Of a DNA stretch of 22,586 nt, positions 1-7,692 are shown piece after piece. A model generated the notes under the pieces. The model saw nothing but the letters and a program-made list of their open reading frames with translations. It did no database searches and was not told the DNA's origin. Location: positions 1 to 22,586 of the forward strand of contig JACDBE010000170.1 of the NCBI GenBank assembly GCA_013695075.1, written 5' to 3'. Every line of letters begins with the position of its first letter. Position 1 is the stretch's first letter. Source of the stretch: Acidimicrobiia bacterium (lineage in GTDB: Bacteria > Actinomycetota > Acidimicrobiia > Spongiisociales > UBA5794). The position numbers were made by a program, and so were the translations under genes.

Positions 1-465
1 ACCGGCGGCGCCGCGTCTGCCTGCCCGGATGGCGATGCGCCCTAGCCGGCGTGGGGGAGCGGGGGAAGGGTCTCGGACGGTGACGATACGGCGCCGGTGC
101 GTCAGCACCTCGGCGATGTCGTCGGCCAGCCGGGGGGTCAGGTCGATGCCGAGGACGGCGGTGGTGATGCGGATCCCGGGTGGGGAGGCGGTCCGGCACG
201 GCTCCCCCGGCGCCACCGCCCACCCCGCCCGGGCGAGACAGGGCACAACGGCGGTCTCCTCCTTCACCGGCACCGACACGTTGGTCCCGCTCTTCCCCGA
301 GGCGGCGGTACCCCGCTCGGCGAGGGCTTCGAGCGGGGCGGTCCGTCGAGTTGCGTAGGTCCGTTTCGCCTCTGAGACGCGCTCGTCGATCGCCGGGTCT
401 TCGAGAAGGTGACGGACCAGATGCTGGGCGATGCTGGTGACCCAGCCGGGTCCGACCAGCTGGCG
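1..465 (-). pseudogene. C-terminal remnant of a MocR/GntR-type PLP-fold transcriptional regulator
   Basis: Reading the minus strand from about 465 to the left edge gives an uninterrupted frame without a start codon. It matches the end of the aminotransferase-like domain of MocR regulators: a GPGWV segment (450-439), then SGTNVSVPV where the family usually has SGLNVWVPV, then GWAVAPGEPCR (usually GWAVAPGERFR), then SPPGIRITTAVL. The N-terminal winged helix and most of the aminotransferase fold are missing, and the frame hits a stop a few codons upstream, near 505. No stop codon occurs between the usual family end and the window edge, so the 3' end may also be altered. Substitutions at conserved aromatic positions fit decay. 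It lies head to head with the equally truncated monooxygenase remnant. The family call is from memory of motif patterns, not a search. Confidence 0.6.
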
Positions 466-1548
466 GTCTCGGCGCCGCCCGCGCTCTCCGCCAGCGCGGC
501 ATCATCGCCGATGTCGTGGAACGGGAGCGCTTCTGGACCCACGCGGGAGCCGGCATCTACCTCCCGGCCAACGCGGTGCGGGCGCTGCGAGCCCTGGGGT
601 TGGAGTCCGCCGTGGCCGAGCGGGGGGCGGCCATCACCCACCAACGTCTGTGTGACCACCGCGGCCGTCCGTTGGCCGACATCGATCTTGCCGCCCTGTG
701 GGGCGACGTCGGGCCGTCCCTGGCGTTGCACTGCGCCCAGCTCCACGAGGTGCTGGCAACCCACGGTGAGCCGGTGCCGGTACGGATGGGTGTGTCGGTG
801 CAGCGGCTCGACCAGGGGGACGGAACGGTGACCGTGGGCTTCGGCGACGGCACCACCGCCGGCTACGACATGGTGGTCGGCGCCTACGGCATCCATTCCA
901 CGGTCCGCCAGCTGACCACAGGCACCAACGCCGTCCGACCGGTGGGGCAGCTTGCCTGGCGCTTTGTCACCGCATGCCCGCCGGAGGTGAGCACGTGGAC
1001 GGTGCTGTTGGGGCGCAACGTCAGCTTCCTGGCGGTGCCCGTCGGCGGGGGCCGGGTCTACTGCTACTGCGACACCACGACTACCGGCACCCCGCGGCCG
1101 CGGGGCGACGGCTCCATGGACAGACTTGTCGATCTGCTGTCGGGGTTTGCCGGTCCGGTACCCGACATCGTCGGCACGCTCGATGGCGACACGGCGCCAC
1201 ACGTCGCCCCCATCGAGGAGGTGACCCTGAGCGAATGGTCGGACGGCTCGGTGCTGCTCGTGGGGGATGCCGGGCACGCCACCTCACCCAACATGGCCGA
1301 GGGGTGCCGCCATGGCCCTCGAGGATGGTCTGGTGCTGGCCGAGTGCCTCGGTTCCGGAGGTGACCTACCCTCGGCGCTGGATGCGTTCCAGGCGCGACG
1401 CCGTCCCCGCACCCAGTGGGTCCTCGCCCAGACCCACCGCCGGGACCGAACCCGCAACCTGCCACCAGCTCTGCGCAACCTGGTGCTACGCAGATTTGGA
1501 CGCCACATCTTCCACGCCAACTACCGACCGCTGGTCGATCTGCCCTGA
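456..1548 (+). pseudogene. Decayed FAD-dependent monooxygenase (PHBH-like), 5'-truncated and frameshifted
   Basis: The product resembles FAD/NAD(P)H-dependent aromatic-ring monooxygenases. Visible parts are the helix after the dinucleotide-binding glycines (GGLGAARALRQRGI, from 462), the GAGIYLPANAVRALRALGL segment, and the second FAD motif GDAGHATSPNMAEG near 1263-1304. Three lesions are apparent. The N-terminal GxGxxG strand is not readable, because the frame meets TGA at 438-440. The conserved DG motif reads GAYGIHSTVR, with Tyr (885-887) where the family has Asp. One extra base at about 1305 shifts the frame, and the expected continuation GAAMALEDGLVLAECL is read in the other frame to a TGA at 1546-1548. 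A caller would start it at GTG 516, but the homology begins upstream of that. Substrate unknown; almost certainly non-functional. Confidence 0.75.
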
Positions 1549-1663
1549 TCGGGTCAGGTAGCGCACTGCACCGACGCCATGAGCACGTCCATGCCGCTTG
1601 CCCGCGCCTTGGCCGGCGCCGAGCATCTGGGGTACCACTCGATTGAGCGAAGAGGAAGGGTCG

Positions 1664-2437
1664 TTAACGGGCGAAGCTGCCGCCGACGTGACGAGAGTCG
1701 AGTTCGTCGTCCTCGGTCGGTGGCGTCGCCTCGATCTCGACAGCCCACGCTTCGGCGTCGTCGACCGGGTGGTACCCTAGCGATCGGCCGGGAGCGAGAT
1801 CCCACCAGGCCCTGGTGTTGTTGGAGATCCCGTAGACGATTGCAAAGCCGAGGTCGGGCGCGGTGAGGCAGGCGTCGACCAGCCGGACCGCATCGGGCAC
1901 GGACAACCACGTCGACAACTCACGTCGGCTCCCTGGGCGCAGCCGAAAGCTGCCGATTCGCAGGCAGGCGATCGCCAGGCCGTGCCGGTCGTGGTACAGG
2001 CTGCATAGTGCCTCGGCGGCTGCCTTGCCCACGCCGTACAGCGAGTCGGGCCGGACCGGCATTTCGATGGTCACCGGCATGCCCCGGAGTGTGAACCCGA
2101 CGGCGTGATTGCTGCTGGCATAGATGACCCGGCCGATTCCCAGCTGGCGAGCCGCCTCGAGCACCCGGTGGGTCAGACCGAGGTGGCTGGCGACCGCCGA
2201 CTCGAAGTCGCTCTCACCGGCGATCGCTGCCAGGTGCACGATGGCGTCGCACCGGGCGGCCACAGTGGCGAGCGCACCGTCGTCGGCAGCGAGGTCGGCC
2301 ACCGTGATCCGGTCCGCCCACGGAGCCTCGGGCCGCACCAAGTCGATCCCGCAAACGTCGTGCCCGACGCCCAAGAGTCCCGGGACGAGATGCCGTCCGA
2401 TCAGGCCGGCGGCTCCGGTGATCGCCACTCGCACCAT
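1664..2437 (-). CDS. NAD-dependent epimerase/dehydratase of the uronate dehydrogenase type
   Basis: A 257-residue extended-SDR protein. The Rossmann motif TGAAGLIG is at residues 7-14, an Asp that would bind the NAD ribose follows the second strand (GIDL, about 32), the catalytic Ser lies in YASSNHAVGF (106-115), and the Tyr/Lys pair is YGVGK (134-138). The SSNH segment, the LRIGS and STW segments, the WWD motif and the GGSF ending follow the pattern of bacterial uronate dehydrogenase, which oxidises D-galacturonate or D-glucuronate to the aldarolactone. Length fits (about 260-270 is usual). The ATG at 2437 is chosen because the Rossmann strand starts at once; the in-frame upstream extension is low-complexity and lies over the divergent gene. 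No aldarate pathway genes are nearby, so the substrate is inferred and other sugar-nucleotide or sugar-acid SDR roles remain possible. Confidence 0.75.
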   Translation of the reverse strand: MVRVAITGAAGLIGRHLVPGLLGVGHDVCGIDLVRPEAPWADRITVADLAADDGALATVAARCDAIVHLAAIAGESDFESAVASHLGLTHRVLEAARQLGIGRVIYASSNHAVGFTLRGMPVTIEMPVRPDSLYGVGKAAAEALCSLYHDRHGLAIACLRIGSFRLRPGSRRELSTWLSVPDAVRLVDACLTAPDLGFAIVYGISNNTRAWWDLAPGRSLGYHPVDDAEAWAVEIEATPPTEDDELDSRHVGGSFAR

Positions 2438-2525
2438 TGCATGCTCGCACAGCCGGCTTCGGCGTTCGAGCGTGTCGGCACCACCCCATTGCCGATCCCG
2501 CCGGGCACCCGGGATGAGCGACTGG

Positions 2526-2531
2526 TACCGT
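2526..2531 (+). promoter_or_regulatory. Candidate -10 box of a leaderless promoter (TACCGT)
   Basis: TACCGT ends exactly six bases before the ATG at 2538. There is no Shine-Dalgarno, which suggests transcription starts at the ATG itself. No convincing -35 box is seen. Confidence 0.4.
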
Positions 2532-2537
2532 GCCCTC

Positions 2538-2972
2538 ATGGGACGCTGGCGCTGGATGGGAGCCGTGGCGCTCGCCGCGGCCGGCACCGTCGTCTCCCCG
2601 GTGGCGGCCGCACCGGACCCCGCCGCCACGGTCGAGACTGCCGACGAGACCGAGCTGCGCCCGTGCCGCGGCATGCCTGAGGTGCTGTGCGGCACGCTCA
2701 CTCGACCCCTCGACCCGGTCGACCCCGATGCCGGCACCATCGACATCGGCTTCGAGCTGCATCCATCCCGAACCGGCGTCGCCGAGGGCACCATCGTCAC
2801 CGTCGAGGGCGGCCCGGGGTATTCCTCCACGGCGAGTCGTGACTGGTATCTGGAACTGTACGCCGAGGGGCGGTTGACGCTTTCCTGGAACGACTACGAC
2901 ATGGCGGCCACTGCCACCGTGTCGGGATCTGTCGACGGTGAGGCGGTCGAGCTGACGATGCCGGCGCCGTGA
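2538..2972 (+). pseudogene. Remnant of a secreted alpha/beta-hydrolase (tripeptidyl-aminopeptidase-like) with its catalytic core deleted
   Basis: The 144-codon frame has a signal peptide (about residues 1-25, ending PVAAA), then the N-terminal part of actinobacterial secreted peptidase-type alpha/beta-hydrolases: LCGTLTRPLDPVDPDAGTI and the oxyanion-region motif VEGGPGYSSTASRDWYL (89-105). Where the core should follow, the sequence passes at residues 107-112 straight into what looks like the C-terminal beta-strand tail, ATATVSGSVDGEAVELTMPAP. The GxSxG nucleophile elbow and the Asp and His of the triad are absent, and the protein is several hundred residues shorter than the family. This reads as an in-frame internal deletion. 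The frame stays open and its TGA overlaps the uridine kinase GTG by four bases. ATG 2514 is an alternative start, but ATG 2538 gives a normal signal peptide and fits a leaderless promoter. Confidence 0.6.
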
Positions 2973-3625
2973 CCGGCGCCACCGCACGGTGGCCCACCGG
3001 CGAAGAGCACCGTCCCGTGGTCATCGGGGTCGCCGGCGGCTCGGGGTCCGGTAAGACCACCATCGCCGAGGCGGTGGTCGCCGCCGCCGGTTCCGACCTG
3101 GTCAGCCTGATCAACCACGACGCCTACTACCGCTCCGACGAGCGGCTCAGCTTCGAGCAGCGGGCCGCTATCAACTACGACCACCCCGACGCCTTCGAGA
3201 CCGAGATGCTCGTCGAGCACCTCCGGCTGCTGCGGGGCGGCGAGGCGGTGGCGGTGCCGGTCTATGACTTTGCCACCCATCTGCGCACCGCGGAGACCGT
3301 GAAGGTGGAACCGGGGGCCGTGGTGATCGTCGAGGGAATACTGGTGCTGGTCGAGGTCGAGCTGCGCCGGTTGATGGACCTCAAGATCTACATCGACACC
3401 GACCCCGACCTGAGGGTGCTGCGCCGCATGCAGCGGGACATCCTGGAGCGGGGCCGGACCATGGATTCGGTGATGGCGCAGTACCTGGAGACGGTGCGGC
3501 CCATGCACCACCAGTTCGTCGAGCCGTCCAAGCGGTACGCCGACATCATCGTCCCCGAGGGGTACAACCCCAACGCGGTGGGGACTGTCACCGCCATGAT
3601 CCGCGACGTGCTCGGCCGGCGATAA
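2969..3625 (+). CDS. udk: Uridine kinase
   Basis: A cytoplasmic kinase that phosphorylates uridine and cytidine to UMP and CMP in pyrimidine salvage. The 218-residue length is normal for the family. The P-loop GGSGSGKTT is at residues 23-31. Further on come the DAYYRSD segment, the substrate-binding NYDHPDAFE segment, the YDFATHLR motif, the Walker-B-like VVIVEGILVL strand, the lid with RMQRDILERGR, and the YADIIVPEG strand near the end. The GTG start at 2969 overlaps the preceding stop codon (GTGA), so expression probably depends on ribosomes finishing the upstream hydrolase remnant. The gene converges on the SGNH hydrolase, with GC-rich hairpins between them. Confidence 0.95.
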   Translation: MTGATARWPTGEEHRPVVIGVAGGSGSGKTTIAEAVVAAAGSDLVSLINHDAYYRSDERLSFEQRAAINYDHPDAFETEMLVEHLRLLRGGEAVAVPVYDFATHLRTAETVKVEPGAVVIVEGILVLVEVELRRLMDLKIYIDTDPDLRVLRRMQRDILERGRTMDSVMAQYLETVRPMHHQFVEPSKRYADIIVPEGYNPNAVGTVTAMIRDVLGRR

Positions 3626-3628
3626 CGA

Positions 3629-3643
3629 CCTCCGGCCCGGAGG
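3629..3643. terminator. Hairpin after udk, possible bidirectional terminator
   Basis: CCTCCGG-C-CCGGAGG is a perfect 7-bp inverted repeat starting four bases after the udk stop, between convergent genes. There is no T-tract, so termination efficiency is unknown. Confidence 0.45.
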
Positions 3644-3654
3644 CACTGGGCCGT

Positions 3655-3669
3655 CCCGGCGGGGCCGGG
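3655..3669. terminator. Second GC hairpin between convergent genes
   Basis: CCCGGC-GGG-GCCGGG has 6-bp arms and a 3-base loop. It lies between the udk stop and the SGNH hydrolase stop. There is no T-tract. Confidence 0.4.
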
Positions 3670-3677
3670 CCGGGTGG

Positions 3678-4463
3678 TCACGGTGCTGGTGGTGACATCG
3701 GGAGACCGCGCGCGGAGGCAAGCCTGGCCAGCAGATGGTCCATTACCGGTGCCGCCGAGGCGGCGAACACGGCGTGACCCTCCGACGAGGCGTGGAAGCG
3801 GTCGCCGGCGAGCACCACCGCCGGATCCCCTTGATATAGCGGGGCCCACTGCGGGCCCCAGGCCAGGGACTTGACCACCGCCGGGTGACCGCGGACCGCC
3901 CGCCGGATGGCACCGTCCACTGATCGACCCCGCACCCTGGCCAAGCTCCGCGCCAGCGTGGGGAGGCGGGGCAGGATCCCCAGGTCACCGACGCCGCTCA
4001 CCCCGATAAGGGGGACGGTGCTCTCCAGTTCGCTGAGGATCCGGTCGAGCCGCTCCTCGAACCGGGCCAGCGGGGTGGCCCGCAGGGCGTCGTTGGCGCC
4101 GACCGAGACCAGGGCGATGTCCGGGCCGGTGGCCAGCGCCGCCGGCACCTGGTTGGCGAGGACATCGGCGACCCGGGCGCCGCCGATGGCCACCGACACC
4201 AGCTCCACCCGCCAATCGGCGCCGATGCGCTCCGCCATGCGGCGGGGCCACGAGGCGTCGATGGGCACCACCCCCGGAGCGGTGATCGAGCTGTCGCCGA
4301 GCAGCACGATCCGCACCGGTGGCGACCCGGGATCGCCGAAGCTGCCCGACGGGTCCTGGTTGGGGTGGGAAGGCAGCCCAGAGAAGTGCGCCGAACAGAC
4401 CACCTGCCACCCGAGCACGGCGCCACCGGCGGCAAAGCGGGCGAGGGACCCCGGCACTTTCAT
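3678..4463 (-). CDS. SGNH/GDSL-family hydrolase, probably exported or membrane-anchored
   Basis: A 261-residue serine hydrolase. The SGNH blocks are in order: GDSSIT with nucleophile Ser58, the block-II glycine in AIGGARVADV (about 94), GANDA with Asn124, and the C-terminal DRFHASSEGHA with the Asp/His pair. Members act as esterases, lipases or carbohydrate deacetylases; the substrate here cannot be read. A hydrophobic stretch at residues 9-25 with few preceding charges could be a signal peptide or anchor. The ATG at 4463 is chosen because it starts just before this stretch. It overlaps the TGA of a 13-codon upstream reading frame (ATGA), which suggests translational coupling. It ends convergent with udk. 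Confidence 0.85.
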   Translation of the reverse strand: MKVPGSLARFAAGGAVLGWQVVCSAHFSGLPSHPNQDPSGSFGDPGSPPVRIVLLGDSSITAPGVVPIDASWPRRMAERIGADWRVELVSVAIGGARVADVLANQVPAALATGPDIALVSVGANDALRATPLARFEERLDRILSELESTVPLIGVSGVGDLGILPRLPTLARSLARVRGRSVDGAIRRAVRGHPAVVKSLAWGPQWAPLYQGDPAVVLAGDRFHASSEGHAVFAASAAPVMDHLLARLASARGLPMSPPAP

Positions 4464-4501
4464 GCGATGAGCAGCGGTCGGCGGCCGGCCGTGACAGGCA
4501 T
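4460..4501 (-). CDS. Putative 13-residue leader peptide upstream of the SGNH hydrolase
   Basis: On the minus strand, ATG at 4501-4499 opens a frame encoding MPVTAGRRPLLIA. It ends in TGA at 4462-4460, overlapping the SGNH ATG at 4463 by the classic ATGA. A TATGGT hexamer lies exactly six bases upstream of this ATG, the layout seen at other Shine-Dalgarno-less starts in the window. The SGNH ATG itself has no Shine-Dalgarno. I infer that the mRNA starts at the leader ATG and that the hydrolase is translated by coupling or reinitiation. Whether the peptide has a role beyond this is unknown. Confidence 0.4.
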   Translation of the reverse strand: MPVTAGRRPLLIA

Positions 4502-4507
4502 CGAGCG

Positions 4508-4513
4508 ACCATA
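4508..4513 (-). promoter_or_regulatory. Candidate -10 box (TATGGT) for the leader peptide and SGNH hydrolase
   Basis: On the minus strand TATGGT is followed by six bases and then the leader ATG at 4501. No clear -35 box is visible. Confidence 0.4.
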
Positions 4514-4562
4514 GCGAGGCGGTGCGGCGACCCGGATCGCGAGACCCAACCAAGGGCGAGGT

Positions 4563-6038
4563 TCAGAGCGAGGACAACGTGACCCGGAGAGCGTGGGCGG
4601 CATCGGCGGCTGCGGGGAGATCGACGTCGCCCACCGCCCCTTGCAGTTCCTCCAGCCCGGTGTTGAGCAGGGTGCGGGCGGTGCCGTCGAAGGTGTGCAG
4701 GATCCTGTCCCGAATCGAGTCGATGGTGAAGAAGTCGCCGTTGACGGCGGCGGCGTCTCCGGCCGCTGAGTCGAAGGCGAGCTGAGTCAGCCACAGGTCG
4801 AGTCGGGCCCGGTCGACCTCGGCCACCGGCAGGTACAGCAACCGCAGGTCGTTACTCGTCTGCGCCACCGCCATCGCAGCCTGGTGGGCGGCATTGGCGT
4901 CGGCGGACTCGACGGCAGCGGCCAAGTCGGCCACGGCCCGGCCCATTACCGGCGCCACCAGGACCGGCACCGCGTCGCCCCGGGCGTGGCGCTCCCACGA
5001 GGTGCCTAGCTCCCCGGCGCTTGCCGATGCGGCTGGCCACGATCCGCGGGCCACCGCCTCGAGCGTGGCCAAGGCGGCACGCCATACCGCCTCGAGGTCG
5101 GCCGGGACCACGTCGCCAACCGTGTCCGGTGGCACCGCCAGCGCCAACGCCTCGGTGTCGCCGCCGGCGGAGGTGTAGAACTCGCCGTAGCCGGGCGCAA
5201 ATGTCTTGTCCTCGCGGCTGCCGTCCATGTGCAGCTCGGTGATCACCAGCGCACCATCAATCGGTTCCAAGGGTCCGTCCACCGGTTGATCGACCGAGGC
5301 GACGGTGACCTCCTCGAACACGAACCCGGGGATGTTCTCCGGCCGGTAGGTTTCTCCGACCTGGGGATCGGCGGGCATGATCATCGCCCCCGGTCCGTCC
5401 TTACCGGCTAGCCAGGTGCCGTGGGTGTCGACGATGACGCCGTCAGCGAAGTTGTACACGTCCTCGCCGAGGTACCACACCGAGCCGTCGTCAGCCTGGG
5501 CGTAGAAGTCGTAAGCCACCTCGTGGATCCTGCCGTCGAGGAAGGCGACGTACTGGGACACCAGGGCTTCGATCCGCTGACCCGCCCAGGCGATGAGCCT
5601 GGTTTCCGGCAGCAGGGTGACCTCCGTGCGGAACGCCTGGTCGTCGACGGTGCCCAGCAGCAGGACAGACTCCACCAGCGCCGAGGGATGGAGCGGATTG
5701 GTGACGCTGGTCGGGTCGGAGAAGGTGGGCATGACGAGGTCGATGCGCTGCGCGTCTGGGGCCACCGCCAGGTCATTGATGAGCACCGGTTGCGGGATGG
5801 TCGATGGCGCAGCCGAGGTGGCGGGCGGTGCCGGAGTGGCCGAGGGCGACGCCGAGCCCGAGGGTGCCGCCAAGGTGGTGGGGACGCCTGTTCCGGTGGA
5901 GGGGGCGGCGACATCAGGTCCCTGGGTGCCGACATTTGCTTGCGGCGTATCGGCGCTGCACGAGGCCAGCACCAGCGCGGCCGCCAGGGCGCCGCCGATC
6001 GCCTTTCGAGCGAGATGTCGAGCTAGGTGGAGGTTCAT
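4563..6038 (-). CDS. Large secreted lipoprotein of unknown function
   Basis: A 491-residue protein with a type II signal peptide: an Arg/Lys-containing N-terminus, a hydrophobic stretch and the lipobox LASC with the lipidated Cys at residue 27 (counting from ATG 6038). A Thr/Pro/Ser/Ala-rich linker follows to about residue 85, as expected for crossing the cell-wall layer. The middle domain (about 95-290) is beta-rich, with VWYLGEDVYNFADG, GTWLAGKDGPGAMIMPADPQVGE and EEVTVASV segments, a pattern I have seen in uncharacterised actinobacterial lipoproteins. The C-terminal part (about 320-491) looks helical and Ala-rich. ATG 6050 is an alternative start; 6038 gives the more typical signal peptide. 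The previous gene ychF ends 66 bases upstream on the same strand, so co-transcription is possible. I cannot assign a function. Confidence 0.8.
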   Translation of the reverse strand: MNLHLARHLARKAIGGALAAALVLASCSADTPQANVGTQGPDVAAPSTGTGVPTTLAAPSGSASPSATPAPPATSAAPSTIPQPVLINDLAVAPDAQRIDLVMPTFSDPTSVTNPLHPSALVESVLLLGTVDDQAFRTEVTLLPETRLIAWAGQRIEALVSQYVAFLDGRIHEVAYDFYAQADDGSVWYLGEDVYNFADGVIVDTHGTWLAGKDGPGAMIMPADPQVGETYRPENIPGFVFEEVTVASVDQPVDGPLEPIDGALVITELHMDGSREDKTFAPGYGEFYTSAGGDTEALALAVPPDTVGDVVPADLEAVWRAALATLEAVARGSWPAASASAGELGTSWERHARGDAVPVLVAPVMGRAVADLAAAVESADANAAHQAAMAVAQTSNDLRLLYLPVAEVDRARLDLWLTQLAFDSAAGDAAAVNGDFFTIDSIRDRILHTFDGTARTLLNTGLEELQGAVGDVDLPAAADAAHALRVTLSSL

Positions 6039-6104
6039 GACATCAACCATGCACCTATCCGCCTGAAAGCAACCTGACTCCCCAACCGCCAGGAGCGATC
6101 GCGG

Positions 6105-7196
6105 TCACAGGTTGAAGCGGAAGTGGATCACGTCGGCCTCGGCGACCACGTAGTCCCGGCCCTCGAGACGCCATCGGCCCGCCTCCTTGGCCCCGGCCTC
6201 GCCGTGGTGGGCGACGTAGTCGTCGTAGGCGATCACCTCGGCCCTGATGAAGCCCCGCTCGAAGTCGCTGTGGATGATCCCCGCCACCTGCGGCGCCCGC
6301 ATCCCGTGGCGGAAGGTCCACGCCCGGGCCTCCTTGTCGCTGGCGGTGAAGAACGTGCCCAGTCCGAGCAGGTCGTGGCCGGTGCGGATGAAGCGGTGCA
6401 GGCCGGGCTCGTCCTCGCCGATCTCGGCGAGGAACTCGGCCCTGTCCTCCTCGTCGAGCTCGGCGATCTCGGCTTCATGGGCGCCGGCGACCACTACCAC
6501 CGGGGCCTCCTCACCGGCGGCGATAACCCTGACGGTCTCCACGTGGGACGGCGCCGACTCGGAATCGTCGACGTTGGCTACGTACATCATCGGCTTGGCG
6601 GTGAGTAGCCCCAGCTCACGGACGTGGACGGCGTCGATCTGCGGTGACGGGCGCATGGTGCGCACCGGGTGCCCGGCACCGAGGTGCTCCGCGATGCGCT
6701 CCAGGTCGGCGACGGCGGTAGCGGCGCCCCGGTCCCCGGTGCGTGCCCGGCGCTGGTGCCGGTCGAGGGCGCGTTCCGCCGTTGCCAGGTCGGCCAGTGC
6801 CAGCTCGGTATCAACGGTTGCGATGTCGGCGGCAGGATCAACCGAACCCCACACATGGGACACGTCGCCGTCCTCGAAGCACCGCACTACGTGGGCGATG
6901 GCCTGCGTCTCCCGAATGTGAGCCAGGAACTGGTTGCCCAGCCCCTCACCCTGTGAGGAGCCGCGCACTAGCCCGGCGACGTCGACGAACTCCATGGCGG
7001 TGGGGACCACCGATCTGGGCTCGACGATGGCGACGATGCGGTCGAGGCGACGGTCGGGGACGGTGGCGACCCCGACGTTGGGCACAACCGTGGCGAACGG
7101 GTAGCTGGCGGCAACGGCGCCGGCGGCGGTAAGGGCGTTGAACAACGTCGACTTGCCCACGTTGGGCAGCCCGACGATGCCGCATTTGAACCCCAC
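6105..7196 (-). CDS. ychF: Redox-regulated/ribosome-associated ATPase YchF (Obg-like ATPase OLA1 family)
   Basis: A cytoplasmic P-loop NTPase of the Obg family that usually prefers ATP and binds ribosomes. The 363 residues match the family length. Motifs: G1 GLPNVGKST (9-17), the G3 region DVAGLVRGSSQGEGLGNQFL, the family's non-canonical base-specificity region VANVDD, and a C-terminal TGS domain (about 275-363) ending VIHFRFNL as in nearly all YchF proteins. The start is GTG at 7196, preceded by an AGAGGA Shine-Dalgarno about eight bases upstream. The gene is transcribed away from the DUF2237 gene. Confidence 0.96.
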   Translation of the reverse strand: MGFKCGIVGLPNVGKSTLFNALTAAGAVAASYPFATVVPNVGVATVPDRRLDRIVAIVEPRSVVPTAMEFVDVAGLVRGSSQGEGLGNQFLAHIRETQAIAHVVRCFEDGDVSHVWGSVDPAADIATVDTELALADLATAERALDRHQRRARTGDRGAATAVADLERIAEHLGAGHPVRTMRPSPQIDAVHVRELGLLTAKPMMYVANVDDSESAPSHVETVRVIAAGEEAPVVVVAGAHEAEIAELDEEDRAEFLAEIGEDEPGLHRFIRTGHDLLGLGTFFTASDKEARAWTFRHGMRAPQVAGIIHSDFERGFIRAEVIAYDDYVAHHGEAGAKEAGRWRLEGRDYVVAEADVIHFRFNL

Positions 7197-7323
7197 CGGT
7201 TCGTCCTCTCTGGTGCTTCGCTCCTGTACAGCGGATGGGGAGGCTCGGTGGAGCCGCTGCCCGCCGCGAGCGTGTGGAGGCTAGACAGCGCTTCCTGGTT
7301 GCCGATCGGCGAGAATGATCGGC

Positions 7324-7689
7324 ATGGCACAGCTGAACGTCCTCGGCGAGGCCCTCCAGCCATGCTCCATGGACCCGGTTACGGGCTACTACCGCACCGG
7401 GTGCTGCGAGAACCATGGAGACGATCCCGGGTTCCACGTGGTGTGCTGCCGGGTAACCGAGGCGTTCCTGGCGTTCTCGGTGAGCCGGGGCAACGACCTG
7501 GTGACCCCGATGCCCCAGTTCGGGTTCGCCGGTCTGGTTCCCGGTGACCAATGGTGCGTGTGTGCCGCCCGTTGGGCCGAGGCCCTCGAGGCCGACGCCG
7601 CCTGCCCGGTGGTGTTGGAGAGCACCCACATCTCGGCGTTGGAGTTCGTCGACCTGGCTGATCTGAGAGCGCACGCCTTTACCGGCTGA
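7324..7689 (+). CDS. DUF2237 family protein
   Basis: A 121-residue cytoplasmic protein of the DUF2237 family. The conserved core is clear: LNVLGEALQPCSMDPVTGYYRTGCC near the start, then VCCRVTEAFLAFSVSRGNDLVTPMP, FGFAGLVPGDQWCVCAARW and the late VVLESTHISALEFV. The conserved cysteines (the CC pairs and WCVC) suggest metal or redox chemistry, but the family function is unknown. ATG 7324 is chosen because the family motif begins three residues in; ATG 7315 is possible. Upstream is GAGAAT seven bases before ATG 7324 and no strong Shine-Dalgarno, so the mRNA may be leaderless. It converges on the next gene with a hairpin between. Confidence 0.92.
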   Translation: MAQLNVLGEALQPCSMDPVTGYYRTGCCENHGDDPGFHVVCCRVTEAFLAFSVSRGNDLVTPMPQFGFAGLVPGDQWCVCAARWAEALEADAACPVVLESTHISALEFVDLADLRAHAFTG

Positions 7690-7692
7690 TCG

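Noticed and set aside
264..1277. 337-codon minus-strand frame over the monooxygenase remnant
   Set aside because: Composition is Arg/Gly/His/Pro-rich. The plus strand shows clear monooxygenase motifs and a different minus frame carries the MocR remnant.
1549..1663. Possible short gene between the monooxygenase remnant and the SDR gene
   Set aside because: Short frames only, no start signal and no protein-like pattern.
2438..2830. N-terminal extension of the uronate-dehydrogenase-like frame by 131 codons
   Set aside because: The Rossmann fold starts at ATG 2437. The extension is low-complexity and antisense to the signal peptide of the divergent gene.
2894..3721. 275-codon minus-strand frame over udk
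   Set aside because: His/Gly/Val-rich shadow of uridine kinase.
7197..7323. Possible tRNA or small RNA in the ychF/DUF2237 divergent region
   Set aside because: No cloverleaf, T-loop motif or convincing hairpin found.
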